From assembly GCF_900240295.1 (NCBI RefSeq), contig NZ_OEQB01000002.1, forward strand, positions 62,001-126,000: a stretch of DNA of 64,000 nt, in the 5' to 3' direction. Source of the DNA: Megasphaera vaginalis (ex Bordigoni et al. 2020) (GTDB taxonomy: Bacteria; Bacillota; Negativicutes; Veillonellales; Megasphaeraceae). Below are positions 43,178-51,585 of the stretch, piece by piece (position 1 is the stretch's first letter; every line of letters begins with the position of its first letter). Below the pieces are notes generated by a model. The model saw only the letters and a list, made by a program, of their open reading frames with translations, was not told where the DNA came from and ran no database searches. The position numbers were made by a program, and so were the translations under genes.

Positions 43178-44428
43178 GTGTTTGGTACATATGGCAAGCG
43201 ACATGATTTTCAGATGAATGCGCGGAAGGCGCTGAAGTATATCGGTCCGGGCATTTTGATTACTGTCGGCTTTATTGATCCCGGCAACTGGGCGGCCAAT
43301 ATAGCTGCCGGCGCCGAGTACGGTTACGCCCTTTTATGGATGGTGACACTGGCTACGATTATGCTCATTTTTTTGCAGCATAACGTCGCCCATTTGGGTA
43401 TTGTTACCGGTCTTTGTCTGGCAGAAGGCGTGACGCACTACTTGCCTCGCCGCCTGGCGCGGCTGGTTCTTGCCACTGCCGTTTTGGCGGCGGTGGCTAC
43501 GGCAATGGCGGAGATCCTTGGCGGCGGGTTGGCAATATCCATTTTGACGGGACTGCCGGTCCTGCCTGCTTGCTTTTTCACGGCAGCGGCTTGCTTTTGG
43601 CTCTTGTGGACGAATTCGTACAAGCGATTGGAAAAAATTATCATTGCCTTCGTGTCGCTGATCGGTCTGTCTTTTTTGGCCGAAGTGACCCTCGTCCATA
43701 TCGACTGGCAGGCGGCGGCGCCGGCTATGGTCATGCCGTCGCTGCCGGCGGGCTCGGTCATGATCGTCATGAGCGTACTCGGTGCCGTCGTCATGCCTCA
43801 TAATTTGTTCCTCCATTCGGAAATCGTGCAGAGCCGCCAATGGAACCTGCAGGATGAGACGGTTATCAGCGAACAGCTGAAGTATGAATTTTTAGATACG
43901 ATTTTATCCATGGGAATCGGTTGGGCTATCAACAGTGCGATGATACTGATTGCCGGAGCAGTCTTTTTTTCGCAGGGTATCACCGTGACGGAGATCGGAC
44001 AGGCTCAGGCTATGCTGGAGCCGATGCTGGGCAAGGCGGCGGCGTTGCTCTTCGCCTTGGCACTTTTCTTTGCCGGCCTGGCTTCGACGACGACGGCCGG
44101 TATGGCCGGCGGAACGATCTATGCCGGTATTTTCGGCGAGGCCTACCAGATCAAAGATTATCACTCATGGCACGGTGTCGCCTTGACGTATCTTCTGGCG
44201 CTGGTCATTATCTGTCTGATCGTTGACCCGTTTCAGGGACTCGTTTATTCCCAGATCGCCTTGAGTGTCCAGTTGCCGTTGACGATTTTTACGCAGATAT
44301 ATTTGACTTCAGCGCATAAGGTCATGGGGAAATTTGCCAATACGACGCTGCAAAAGACGATTCTCGGTACGATTGCCGTCATCGTGACGCTGCTGAATGG
44401 CTTGCTTCTGTGGGAGATGCTGCAATAA
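43178..44428 (+). CDS. Nramp-family divalent metal transporter
   Basis: A 416-residue Nramp/MntH protein with 11 segments. The metal-site motifs are GFIDPGNWAANI (DPGN, segment 1) and GAVVMPHNLFLHS (MPHN, segment 6), the pair with methionine position intact (AVVMPH). It imports Mn2+ or Fe2+ with protons. GTG at 43178 is taken as start (AGGTGATACC before it); an upstream GTG at 43142 has no site. It stands before a metal ABC transporter and a Fur-like regulator. Confidence 0.92.
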   Translation: MFGTYGKRHDFQMNARKALKYIGPGILITVGFIDPGNWAANIAAGAEYGYALLWMVTLATIMLIFLQHNVAHLGIVTGLCLAEGVTHYLPRRLARLVLATAVLAAVATAMAEILGGGLAISILTGLPVLPACFFTAAACFWLLWTNSYKRLEKIIIAFVSLIGLSFLAEVTLVHIDWQAAAPAMVMPSLPAGSVMIVMSVLGAVVMPHNLFLHSEIVQSRQWNLQDETVISEQLKYEFLDTILSMGIGWAINSAMILIAGAVFFSQGITVTEIGQAQAMLEPMLGKAAALLFALALFFAGLASTTTAGMAGGTIYAGIFGEAYQIKDYHSWHGVALTYLLALVIICLIVDPFQGLVYSQIALSVQLPLTIFTQIYLTSAHKVMGKFANTTLQKTILGTIAVIVTLLNGLLLWEMLQ

Positions 44429-44440
44429 AGGGGATATTGA

Positions 44441-44479
44441 TGCAAATGCCTTGCGTTTGCAAATGGGGCGGTCTATAAT
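44441..44479 (+). promoter_or_regulatory. Promoter and palindromic site before the metal ABC operon
   Basis: TTGCGT (44451-44456), 17-base spacer, TATAAT (44474-44479). The inverted repeat TGCAAA-N9-TTTGCA (44441-44446/44456-44461) straddles the -35 and could bind the Fur-family regulator encoded in the same operon. Confidence 0.5.
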
Positions 44480-44511
44480 AAAACGAACCTGTATGGGGAG
44501 GAGGTAGCGTT

Positions 44512-45189
44512 GTGATCGACTTGGAACATATGTATTACGCCTACGATTTGGGCGCGCCGTTTATCTTGAAGGACATTACGCTGCATATTGATAACGGCAC
44601 CTATCTTTCCGTTGTCGGTGAAAACGGGTCGGGGAAGAGTACGCTCCTGAAACTTTTACTGGGCCTGATAAAACCTGTGCGCGGCAGGATGTACAATGAT
44701 TTTTCCCGCACGGCCTATGTGCCGCAGCGTTTTGAATCGCTGAACAGCCAATTTCCGATTACGGTGCGGGAAGTCATGAATTGTTACCGTAAGGTGCTTC
44801 ATATCAAGGACAGTTCCGTCGTAAAAAACTATTTGGAACTCGTCAAGATGGAAGCGTTCGGCGACTCGCTGATCGGCAATCTTTCCGGCGGTCAATGTCA
44901 AAAAGTCTTTATTGCCAGAGCGTTGATGGCCCGTCCCGATCTGCTCATCCTCGATGAGCCTTCCGTCGGCATTGACGTTAAAAGTCAAGCCGAGCTTTAC
45001 CCGTTTTTGAAAAAATTGAATACAGAGCAAGGGATTACCGTCATTGCCGTAGAACATAATTTACGGGCGGCGATGAAAAATTCCCGCTACCTGTACCATC
45101 TCGCCGGCGGCAGCGGGCATTTATGTTCGCCAAAAGAATATATTAAGGAATATGTGACCGAGAATACGGGGAGTGAATCGTATGTTTGA
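44512..45189 (+). CDS. znuC: Zinc/manganese-type ABC transporter ATP-binding protein
   Basis: A 225-residue ABC ATPase. Walker A GENGSGKST, Q-loop YVPQRFES, signature LSGGQCQKV, Walker B LLILDEPSVGID and switch H in AVEHN are all intact. Sequence features (short, YVPQ, NLSGGQ) fit the metal-chelate MZT subfamily. GTG at 44512 follows GGAGGAGG. The permease gene overlaps by 8 bases. No solute-binding protein is in the operon. The metal cannot be decided; Zn is preferred because of the Fur/Zur neighbour. Confidence 0.9.
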   Translation: MIDLEHMYYAYDLGAPFILKDITLHIDNGTYLSVVGENGSGKSTLLKLLLGLIKPVRGRMYNDFSRTAYVPQRFESLNSQFPITVREVMNCYRKVLHIKDSSVVKNYLELVKMEAFGDSLIGNLSGGQCQKVFIARALMARPDLLILDEPSVGIDVKSQAELYPFLKKLNTEQGITVIAVEHNLRAAMKNSRYLYHLAGGSGHLCSPKEYIKEYVTENTGSESYV

Positions 45190-46015
45190 ATATACTTTTA
45201 TGCAGAATGCCTTCGTCGTGGCGATTCTCATTTCCATCGTTTGTCCGCTGATCGGCATGTTCCTCGTGCTGCGTCGTTATTCCATGATCGGCGACGCTTT
45301 GTCACATGCTTCTTTGGCCGGTGTGGCTGTCGGTCTTTTGCTCAATGTCAATCCGATTATCAGCGCTTTTTTTCTGACGTCTTTTTTCGGCATTCTCATC
45401 GAAGTGCTGCGCAATCAGTTTCGCCGCTACGCTGAACTGATCCTGGTTATCGTCCTGTCATTTTCCGTCGGCATCGCCATTACGATCATCAGCTCCGGCG
45501 TAGTTCACGCTAACGTAGAGTCCTTTCTTTTCGGCAGTATTCTCACGGTGTCCCGCGAAGACGTGATTTCCGTTATCGTTCTCGGCATCGTATCCATCAT
45601 TACGATCGTATGGCTGTATCCGCAGCTGGTCATGCTCACTTTTGATGAAGACGGCGCAAAGATCGCCGGAGTCAGGAGCCGGCTTATTAACTACATCTTT
45701 GCCGTTCTTGTAGCGGCGACGATTTCCGTTTCGATCCGCGTTGTCGGTATTCTCGTCATCAGTTCGCTCATCGCCTTGCCGGTAGCCACGGCGTTGCAGC
45801 TTAAGAAAGGTTTTCGCCGGACTTTGCAGCTATCCGTTCTTTGCAGTTTTGTCGATATTCTTTCCGGTCTTTTCCTGTCGTACTATATCGACGCGGCTCC
45901 CGGCGGCGTGACGGCCGTATTGTCCGTGCTGATGCTGTTGGCGGTCATTGCCGTGCGTCAGTGCCGTCAGGCGCTGCAGCGGCGCAGAGAAGGGAGGATT
46001 AACGGTGATGGATGA
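45182..46015 (+). CDS. znuB: Zinc/manganese-type ABC transporter permease
   Basis: A 277-residue ABC-3 family permease with eight or nine segments: GMFLVLRRYSMIGDALSHASLAGVA in parts, the DALSH motif, FGSILTVSREDV, and LPVATALQL. ATG at 45182 lies 8 bases after GGGGAG and within the end of the ATPase gene. It overlaps the Fur-like regulator gene by 8 bases, so three genes are coupled. Confidence 0.92.
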   Translation: MFEYTFMQNAFVVAILISIVCPLIGMFLVLRRYSMIGDALSHASLAGVAVGLLLNVNPIISAFFLTSFFGILIEVLRNQFRRYAELILVIVLSFSVGIAITIISSGVVHANVESFLFGSILTVSREDVISVIVLGIVSIITIVWLYPQLVMLTFDEDGAKIAGVRSRLINYIFAVLVAATISVSIRVVGILVISSLIALPVATALQLKKGFRRTLQLSVLCSFVDILSGLFLSYYIDAAPGGVTAVLSVLMLLAVIAVRQCRQALQRRREGRINGDG

Positions 46016-46469
46016 AAAGGAATACGGTGCGTTGCTTCACAAGCACGGTTTGAAAAACACGCGGGCCCGCAATTGGGTGTTGCATGTGCTGCTCGCTCGA
46101 GAAGGCGTTCTTACGGCGGAAGAAATCTATCAGAACATCGATCAGAACGGCGGCAAAGTAAATTTTTCAACTGTTTACCGAATTTTGGAATTATTTGAAA
46201 CGGCGTCGCTTGTGGAGAAAACCTTTTTACCCGATTTAAAACGGCACGGTTATGCGCTTCGTTCCATAGGGCACAGGCATCGGCTGATCTGCCTGCGCTG
46301 CCATAAGACGGTGGAAATTTCCGCATGTCCGTTGGCGTCGTTTGAAGAGCGGATTGCCGCTGAAACGACATTTCAGATCGTAGGACATAATCTGGAACTT
46401 TTCGGGTATTGCGGCGACTGTCGTCGGCAACTCCGGAGAGAAGAGGAAGGAGACGGCGTTTATGAATGA
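46008..46469 (+). CDS. Fur-family (Zur-like) metalloregulator
   Basis: A 153-residue Fur-fold repressor. The N-terminal winged helix has TRARNWVLHVLL and NFSTVYRILELFE; the C-terminal half has HRHRLICLRCHKTVE and YCGDCRR, i.e. two CxxC motifs forming the structural zinc site, and metal-sensing histidines. The location next to znuCB points to Zur. ATG at 46008 follows GGGAGGATTAACGGTG. Overlap of 8 bases with the next gene. Confidence 0.9.
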   Translation: MDEKEYGALLHKHGLKNTRARNWVLHVLLAREGVLTAEEIYQNIDQNGGKVNFSTVYRILELFETASLVEKTFLPDLKRHGYALRSIGHRHRLICLRCHKTVEISACPLASFEERIAAETTFQIVGHNLELFGYCGDCRRQLRREEEGDGVYE

Positions 46470-47241
46470 AACGCTGCAGCAGGTATGCGACGATTATTGG
46501 CACGGCGCCGGCGAGCTTGCCGTTTACTGCCGGCGTCTCGGCGGCGAGGAACCGTTTTTGCTGCGAGACAGGCCGATGGCGGCGGCCAGTCTGATCAAGA
46601 TTCCGATTATGATTGAAGCCTTCCGGCAGGAACGGGCCGGGAGGATTTCTTTTTCCGCACGCTGGCCCGTACGCGCCGCCGTTCCTGGCGGGTCTTTCTA
46701 TACGCTGCCGATCAACACGCCGGTGACGACTGCCGTGTTGATCGAACACATGATCGTTGAAAGCGACAATACCTGTGCCAACATGCTCTTGGATATACTC
46801 GGCATGGCCGCCGTCAATGACTGCATCGACGGTCTCGGGCTGAAAGGGACTCGGCTGCGGCGGAAAATGATGGACTTTACCGCCGCCGCGGCGGGCCGAG
46901 AGAATGTGACGACGCCTGGCGATATGGGGCGGTTGATGACGCTGCTGGCAGAAGGTCGTTGCCTGGGCCGGCGCGCCGATGCGGCTATGTGCGGCATTCT
47001 TTCCCGACAGGAAGACAATTGCGTCATACCGGCGCAGATGGCCCGCAGTCTCCGCATCGATCATAAAACAGGCGAGTTGGCCGGCGTCTATCATGACTGC
47101 GGCATTCTTTATGCGCCGCAGGGCAAACTCATTCTCTGTCTCATGGCTGACGGCATAAAAAATGAGGCTCAAGCCATTTACGACATGTCGTATTTGGCTC
47201 GAGCCTTGTATGACGCGGTTGCGGCCGCTCCGGTTATTTGA
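46462..47241 (+). CDS. Class A beta-lactamase-fold serine hydrolase without signal peptide
   Basis: A 259-residue protein with the three penicillin-recognising motifs: S43-L-I-K46, S101-D-N103 and K202-T-G204. The omega-loop ExxLN of true class A lactamases is not visible; the corresponding stretch is MMDFTAAAAGRENVTTP. There is no signal sequence, so it would act in the cytoplasm unless the real start is missed, but the start is fixed by its 8-base overlap with the Fur gene. Function unknown; cleavage of beta-lactams is doubtful. It overlaps the convergent nitroreductase gene by 8 bases. Confidence 0.85.
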   Translation: MNETLQQVCDDYWHGAGELAVYCRRLGGEEPFLLRDRPMAAASLIKIPIMIEAFRQERAGRISFSARWPVRAAVPGGSFYTLPINTPVTTAVLIEHMIVESDNTCANMLLDILGMAAVNDCIDGLGLKGTRLRRKMMDFTAAAAGRENVTTPGDMGRLMTLLAEGRCLGRRADAAMCGILSRQEDNCVIPAQMARSLRIDHKTGELAGVYHDCGILYAPQGKLILCLMADGIKNEAQAIYDMSYLARALYDAVAAAPVI

Positions 47242-47758
47242 TGAAGATAACGTAGTCGTCTTTGCGCGGCTTCGGCGGCGGTGCCGTTTCGGCGGGGTAG
47301 CCGAGGATGCAGTGGCCGACGCCGACGAGATGTTCCGGCAGTCCCCATTTTTTCAGCAGCGCTTTGCCTTCAGGCGAAGCGAATTCTTCTTTGGCGCGGT
47401 TGATCCAGCAGGAGCCGAGACCTAAGGCTGCCGCGGCGTTCATCAGATTGCCCATGACGAGGCAGCCGTCCGACCAGGCATTGGCGGAACGCTCCGGATC
47501 GGCAAAAACGATGACGACTGTCGGCGCACCATAAAGAGGATCGCTGTCGGTACCCAGAATCTTTGCGTTCATGGCGGAAATGGCGGCGATGACAGCTTCA
47601 TCCTGGATGACGACCATCGAGGCGCCTTGCAGTCCTTTGGCGGACGGAGCATACATGCCGGCTTCAAGAATCTGATTCAATTCCTGATCGGTAATCTGCT
47701 CTTTCTTATACTTGCGGATACTGCGGCGTGAGAGCAACGTTTGAAGGGATTCGTTCAT
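47234..47758 (-). CDS. Nitroreductase family protein
   Basis: A 174-residue FMN-dependent nitroreductase-fold protein. The FMN phosphate site is SRRSIRKYKKEQI, followed by EAGMYAPSAKGLQ, NLMNAAAALGLGSCWI and ILGYPAETAPP. The short size fits the NfsA/FRP-like small members of anaerobes. The substrate is unknown. ATG at 47758 follows AGGAGATGATCAGTT. Its stop lies inside the end of the convergent beta-lactamase-like gene. Confidence 0.92.
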   Translation of the reverse strand: MNESLQTLLSRRSIRKYKKEQITDQELNQILEAGMYAPSAKGLQGASMVVIQDEAVIAAISAMNAKILGTDSDPLYGAPTVVIVFADPERSANAWSDGCLVMGNLMNAAAALGLGSCWINRAKEEFASPEGKALLKKWGLPEHLVGVGHCILGYPAETAPPPKPRKDDYVIFIK

Positions 47759-47824
47759 AACTGATCATCTCCTTGTTTTAATATATTTTTATTATAACAT
47801 AGGATGGTTATTTTTGTGATGTAA

Positions 47825-47845
47825 AAAAACGGCGGTCCCGTTTTT
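47825..47845. other. Hairpin with A/T flanks in the nitroreductase-arsR gap
   Basis: AAAAACGG/CCGTTTTT with a 5-base loop. It looks like an intrinsic terminator in both directions but lies upstream of both divergent genes, so its role is unclear. Confidence 0.4.
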
Positions 47846-47892
47846 ACGGAAACAAACCTGCGCGCCGGTTCGATTGACGCCGCCGAGTATGG

Positions 47893-47898
47893 TATAAT
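47893..47898 (+). promoter_or_regulatory. Extended -10 of the ArsR gene
   Basis: TATAAT preceded by TGG. A TTGACG lies 13 bases upstream, too close to act as its -35. Confidence 0.4.
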
Positions 47899-47957
47899 AC
47901 AGTCAGCGGAATTGCGTCGGAACGGTAAGCTTGCAGGCAGAGAATGGAGAGAAACTC

Positions 47958-48293
47958 GTGACAGAAAATTACACTAAACAACATCCTTTTGAGGACGAAA
48001 AAGACATTTCCGTCTTGGAAGAGTATACGCAGCCTTTAGCCAACTTGTTTAAAATCCTCGGCGACCCGACACGGCTGCGCATTTTGCAGGCATTGATGAA
48101 GAGTGAGCTTTGCGTATACGATATTGCCGATACGATACAAATGGGGCAATCTGCCGTTTCCCATCAATTGCGTATTTTGCGTGATTCTCATTTGGTGCAA
48201 TTTCGCCGCGACGGCAAGACCGTGTATTATTCATTGGCCGACGATCATGTTTATACGATGCTTCAAGTCGGTTTGGAGCACGTTGCCGAATAA
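47958..48293 (+). CDS. ArsR/SmtB-family metal-responsive repressor
   Basis: A 111-residue winged-helix repressor: LFKILGDPTRLRILQALMKSELCVYDIA, then QSAVSHQLRILRDSHLVQFRRDGKTVYYSL, quoted in parts from a continuous stretch. The alpha-3 site CVCDL of CadC-type sensors is CVYDI here, so lost. The C-terminal helix reads DDH-N10-HVAE, close to the zinc site DxH/HxxH of CzrA with the last His replaced by Glu. A Zn, Co or Ni sensor is likely. GTG at 47958 follows GGAGAGAAACTC. A SixA gene follows 28 bases later. Confidence 0.9.
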   Translation: MTENYTKQHPFEDEKDISVLEEYTQPLANLFKILGDPTRLRILQALMKSELCVYDIADTIQMGQSAVSHQLRILRDSHLVQFRRDGKTVYYSLADDHVYTMLQVGLEHVAE

Positions 48294-48321
48294 AGGGACA
48301 GTCAAAAAGGGGGACGATGTC

Positions 48322-48816
48322 ATGTATGTTTGTCTGATGCGGCACGGCAAGGCGGAAAAAGCGCATGCCGGCTGTGCAGATGCCGAACGCAAACTGACTG
48401 ACAGGGGGCGGTGCGATGTGGCGGCAATGGCCGAGTTCGCAACCAATTGGTGGCCTTCTGGCAAAAAAGCAATGGAAGTGAGTCCTTACGTGCGGACGAA
48501 AGAGACGGCGGAGATTATCAGCCGCCGTCTTCATTGCCGCAATATGCATGTCAACGACGCGTTGGTTTCAGGCGATTTATCTCGCCTTTACCGGGACGTC
48601 CTCTCCCGGCGGGACGCCGATCTTCTTTTGCTTATCGGACACTCGCCGTACTTGGAAAACTGGAGCACCGAATGGACGGGAACGACCCTTGATTTTAAGA
48701 CGGGCGGCATGGCGTTGTTTGATTACGATCCTTATGACGGCGAAGTCGGTACGGCTTCCCTGTTATTTTATATTCAGCCGGCTGCAGTCAGATTGTTGCT
48801 GAAGCTGCAGCATTAG
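48322..48816 (+). CDS. SixA-type histidine phosphatase
   Basis: A 164-residue protein with the histidine-phosphatase LMRHGKAE motif at residues 6-13, KLTDRGRCDV, SPYVRTKETAEII and the second catalytic His in LLLIGHSPYLE. Members such as SixA dephosphorylate phospho-His on phosphotransfer proteins. Target unknown here. ATG at 48322 follows AAAGGGGGACGATGTC. Probably in one transcript with arsR and thiD. Confidence 0.85.
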   Translation: MYVCLMRHGKAEKAHAGCADAERKLTDRGRCDVAAMAEFATNWWPSGKKAMEVSPYVRTKETAEIISRRLHCRNMHVNDALVSGDLSRLYRDVLSRRDADLLLLIGHSPYLENWSTEWTGTTLDFKTGGMALFDYDPYDGEVGTASLLFYIQPAAVRLLLKLQH

Positions 48817-48827
48817 GAGGTAGAAAC

Positions 48828-49628
48828 ATGAAACATGTCTTATCAATTGCCGGTACGGACCCTTCCGGCGGCGCCGGTGCGGCGGCGGACTGCAAGACCT
48901 TTTGCGCGCACGGTTGTTTTGCGCTCAATGTCATTACTGCCGTCGTTTCGCAGAATACGCAGGGCGTGCGGGATTATATGGATGTTACGCCGCCGCTGAT
49001 CGCATCTCAGATTGACGCCGTCTTTGAAGATATCGATGTCGATGCCGTCAAGATCGGCATGGTCAGCGTCGTCGAAACGATCCGGATCATTGCGGCCAAG
49101 TTGAAACGATATCAGCCACCCTTTGTCGTCATTGATCCCGTCATGGTGGCGACGAGCGGTCATCGGTTGCTCCGCCCGGAAGCGGAAGAATCGCTGCGTA
49201 AAATGCTGTTGCCGTTAGCGACGGTGCTGACGCCGAATATTCCGGAAGCGGAGGTGCTGACGGGCAAGGAGATCCGCGATTTCCGCGATATGGAAGAGGC
49301 GGCTCGCGCCATTGCCGCCATGGGAGCGCAAACGGTGCTGGTCAAGGGCGGTCATCGTACGGAGGATGCTACGGATTTGTTCTTTGACGGCAAGGAAATG
49401 CATTACTTCAAGGGACGCCATATTGACAGCACGAGTACGCACGGAACAGGCTGTTCTCTTTCCAGCGCCATTGCGGCCGATCTGGCGAACGGCATGACGC
49501 TTACCGATGCCGTTGCCGCGGCGAAGGCGTATGTTTTTGACGGTATTGCGCACGCTGAACCGATCGGCAAGGGGCATGGGCCGATTCATCATTTCTACGG
49601 GTTATACGAAAAAGCGGGAATCGTTTAA
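48828..49628 (+). CDS. thiD: Hydroxymethylpyrimidine/phosphomethylpyrimidine kinase
   Basis: A 266-residue ribokinase-fold kinase. SIAGTDPSGGAGAAADCKTF is the ThiD signature; VIDPVMVATSGHRLL and HGTGCSLSSAIAADLANG with the anion hole are also plain. It phosphorylates HMP twice for thiamine synthesis or salvage. ATG at 48828 follows AGGAGGTAGAAAC. No other thi gene is nearby. Could also act on pyridoxal as in some relatives. Confidence 0.93.
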   Translation: MKHVLSIAGTDPSGGAGAAADCKTFCAHGCFALNVITAVVSQNTQGVRDYMDVTPPLIASQIDAVFEDIDVDAVKIGMVSVVETIRIIAAKLKRYQPPFVVIDPVMVATSGHRLLRPEAEESLRKMLLPLATVLTPNIPEAEVLTGKEIRDFRDMEEAARAIAAMGAQTVLVKGGHRTEDATDLFFDGKEMHYFKGRHIDSTSTHGTGCSLSSAIAADLANGMTLTDAVAAAKAYVFDGIAHAEPIGKGHGPIHHFYGLYEKAGIV

Positions 49629-49641
49629 GAGAGGGAACAAC

Positions 49642-50484
49642 ATGATTGGAAACTATATCAAGAAAACGCTTTGTCTTTTTGCCGCCGCCGCAACGGTTAC
49701 CGGCAGCGCCTTGGCGCTGACGCCGGCAGAGACGTACGAGGCGGCGGCCCGCAATATGGCGGCGCATCCGCAAGGAGAATACACGGTACAAATGAATGTG
49801 CAGGCTCCGTTCATGTCGGTGGGACGGCTGAAAAACAAAATCGACATACAGGAAATGCCGTTCAAAGTCAAAAGCACGGCCAGCGTTGGTTTTCTCGGCA
49901 ACGAAACGTTGAGCGGCACGTCCTCCCTTTATGCCGAGCAGGACGGCGCTGTCGTTCACGTTTACTACGGTTACGGTGATGAGGACAGCCGGACGTGGCA
50001 GTCGTATGATCGCCCTTTACGCGACGCGATGCCGCTGGCTGCAACGTTGCGTGCTGACGGCAATGTGCTGGCAGGCGTGAAAACGGTCACGGCGATTTCG
50101 GCGCATACGTATCGGGTCGTCTATGACATGTCCCGCCTGTATGCGACAGGTGATGAAGCGAAGTGGGCTGAAGCGGGCCTTTCCGGGGAAGAAAGGAAGG
50201 CATTGAAGGAAGCGCTGCTGGCGTTGCAGCAGAGTGGCGATATCCTTGCAGACGTCACGATTGACCCCGCAACGGCGCGCATCAGTCATATCTATTTCCC
50301 GCTGACGCCGCAGCTGCGCAGTATTGCAGCACTGATTGCGGCCAATGCCAATGTCCCGGAAGCGCAAAAGGCGTTGATCGGCCGGATTCTGGCCTACAGC
50401 AGCGTGAATGTGACCGTTGATTGTGCGCCTCTGCCGGAAAATATCGACTTTACGGTACCGGCTGCGGCCCAAAAAACGAGATAA
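49642..50484 (+). CDS. Exported protein of unknown function, paralogue 1
   Basis: A 280-residue protein with a signal peptide (residues 1-25, cleavage after SALA). The mature part contains many beta strands: GEYTVQMNVQAPFM, MPFKVKSTASV, VVHVYYGYGDEDSRTWQSYD, ISHIYFPLTPQL. The order resembles the LolA/LppX-like half-barrel lipid-binding folds or the DUF6612-type lipoproteins; this is inference, and it is not lipidated. ATG at 49642 follows GAGGGAACAAC. Its paralogue starts 28 bases downstream. Confidence 0.75.
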   Translation: MIGNYIKKTLCLFAAAATVTGSALALTPAETYEAAARNMAAHPQGEYTVQMNVQAPFMSVGRLKNKIDIQEMPFKVKSTASVGFLGNETLSGTSSLYAEQDGAVVHVYYGYGDEDSRTWQSYDRPLRDAMPLAATLRADGNVLAGVKTVTAISAHTYRVVYDMSRLYATGDEAKWAEAGLSGEERKALKEALLALQQSGDILADVTIDPATARISHIYFPLTPQLRSIAALIAANANVPEAQKALIGRILAYSSVNVTVDCAPLPENIDFTVPAAAQKTR

Positions 50485-50511
50485 TTGTGGAGTTTTTGAG
50501 GAGGATAATTT

Positions 50512-51432
50512 ATGCATAGGAAGTCGTTATGGCTGAAAAATATACTGCTTACGGCAGCGTCGACGTTACTGCTCAGTACGGCCGCGTTGGCGGCAGACCC
50601 GTTGACGACGTATACGGAGGCCGTCCGTCATAGGGCTGCAAACCCGGACGGCCAATATACCGTACACGTCGCCTATGATATGCCCTTTTTTAAAGGCGCC
50701 GTGAAAGAAATGATTTCTTTGCAAGCGAATCCGTTTGCCGTGAAGGTGACGGCGCAGGCGGAAGACGCTTCACTTCCGACGTTGGCGACGACGGTTACCG
50801 CTTATAGTGAAGTGGCGGATAAGGAATACCATTTTTACTATGGCGTCACCAGTATGGGTGCAACGCAGTGGTATGTCGTCTCCGGGACGGCTGATGCCGC
50901 CATGGTCGGACAAAGCCTGACGTCTCTGTTCCAGGTCTTTGGCGACGGTATTACGGCGGTTCGGCAAACCGGCTCGCATACGTACGTCGTCGAATATGAT
51001 ACGAATCGGCTCGGGGCCATGCTGAAGCCGCCTGCTGCCGAGAATAAGACGGCCGATAAGATTTTGTGGGCCTTGAAGCAAAACGGCACGTATACGGTTA
51101 CGGCGACGTTGGATTCGACGGACAAGGCGTTGCAGCAACTGACGTTTCCCATGACGCCGCAATTGCAGGGCCTGCTTGCCGTATTGGCCGAAGACTATCC
51201 GCGGTTTACTCCGCCGGAACGGGAAATTATCCGGCAATATGCCGAGAATGCAACGCTTGACGTAACGTTGACTATTGCGCCGCTGCCGCCGGGAGAAGAT
51301 CTGCGTGTGCCGGCTGCCGTCAAGAAGGTGGCTGTACCGATAACGGATGGCGCCGCGACGCGTACGGGTACCGTCCGTGAAGGCGATAAAGCGGGTTCGT
51401 CGCCGCAGTCTGCCGGACAGGGGCAGGACTGA
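50512..51432 (+). CDS. Exported protein of unknown function, paralogue 2
   Basis: A 306-residue paralogue of the preceding gene, with a signal peptide (residues 1-28, ending ALAA). Shared landmarks: TYTEAV..AANPDGQYTVHV versus TYEAAARNMAAHPQGEYTVQM (partial), FPMTPQLQGLL versus FPLTPQLRSIA, and TLTIAPLPPGEDLRVPAA versus VDCAPLPENIDFTVPAA. A disordered tail (residues ~280-306) is extra. Identity is modest, so the duplication is old. Function unknown. ATG at 50512 follows GAGGAGGATAATTT. Confidence 0.75.
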   Translation: MHRKSLWLKNILLTAASTLLLSTAALAADPLTTYTEAVRHRAANPDGQYTVHVAYDMPFFKGAVKEMISLQANPFAVKVTAQAEDASLPTLATTVTAYSEVADKEYHFYYGVTSMGATQWYVVSGTADAAMVGQSLTSLFQVFGDGITAVRQTGSHTYVVEYDTNRLGAMLKPPAAENKTADKILWALKQNGTYTVTATLDSTDKALQQLTFPMTPQLQGLLAVLAEDYPRFTPPEREIIRQYAENATLDVTLTIAPLPPGEDLRVPAAVKKVAVPITDGAATRTGTVREGDKAGSSPQSAGQGQD

Positions 51433-51585
51433 TGACGGCTCGGGAATAGCCGGTCGCTGTTTCGCGTGCCCGTATTCGTTCGAGAAGACGATGCGAAAAG
51501 TGAAGTGCCGGTGCGTGAGGCTTTGCGCATTTCGGCAGCGCCGAAGGGAGCGGCAGTGCAGCTTCGCTGCGCGATTTAAACGTAA

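Noticed and set aside
46111-47172. 353-codon open frame on the minus strand
   Set aside because: Antisense to the Fur-like and beta-lactamase-like genes, which have clear motifs and ribosome sites; a shadow.
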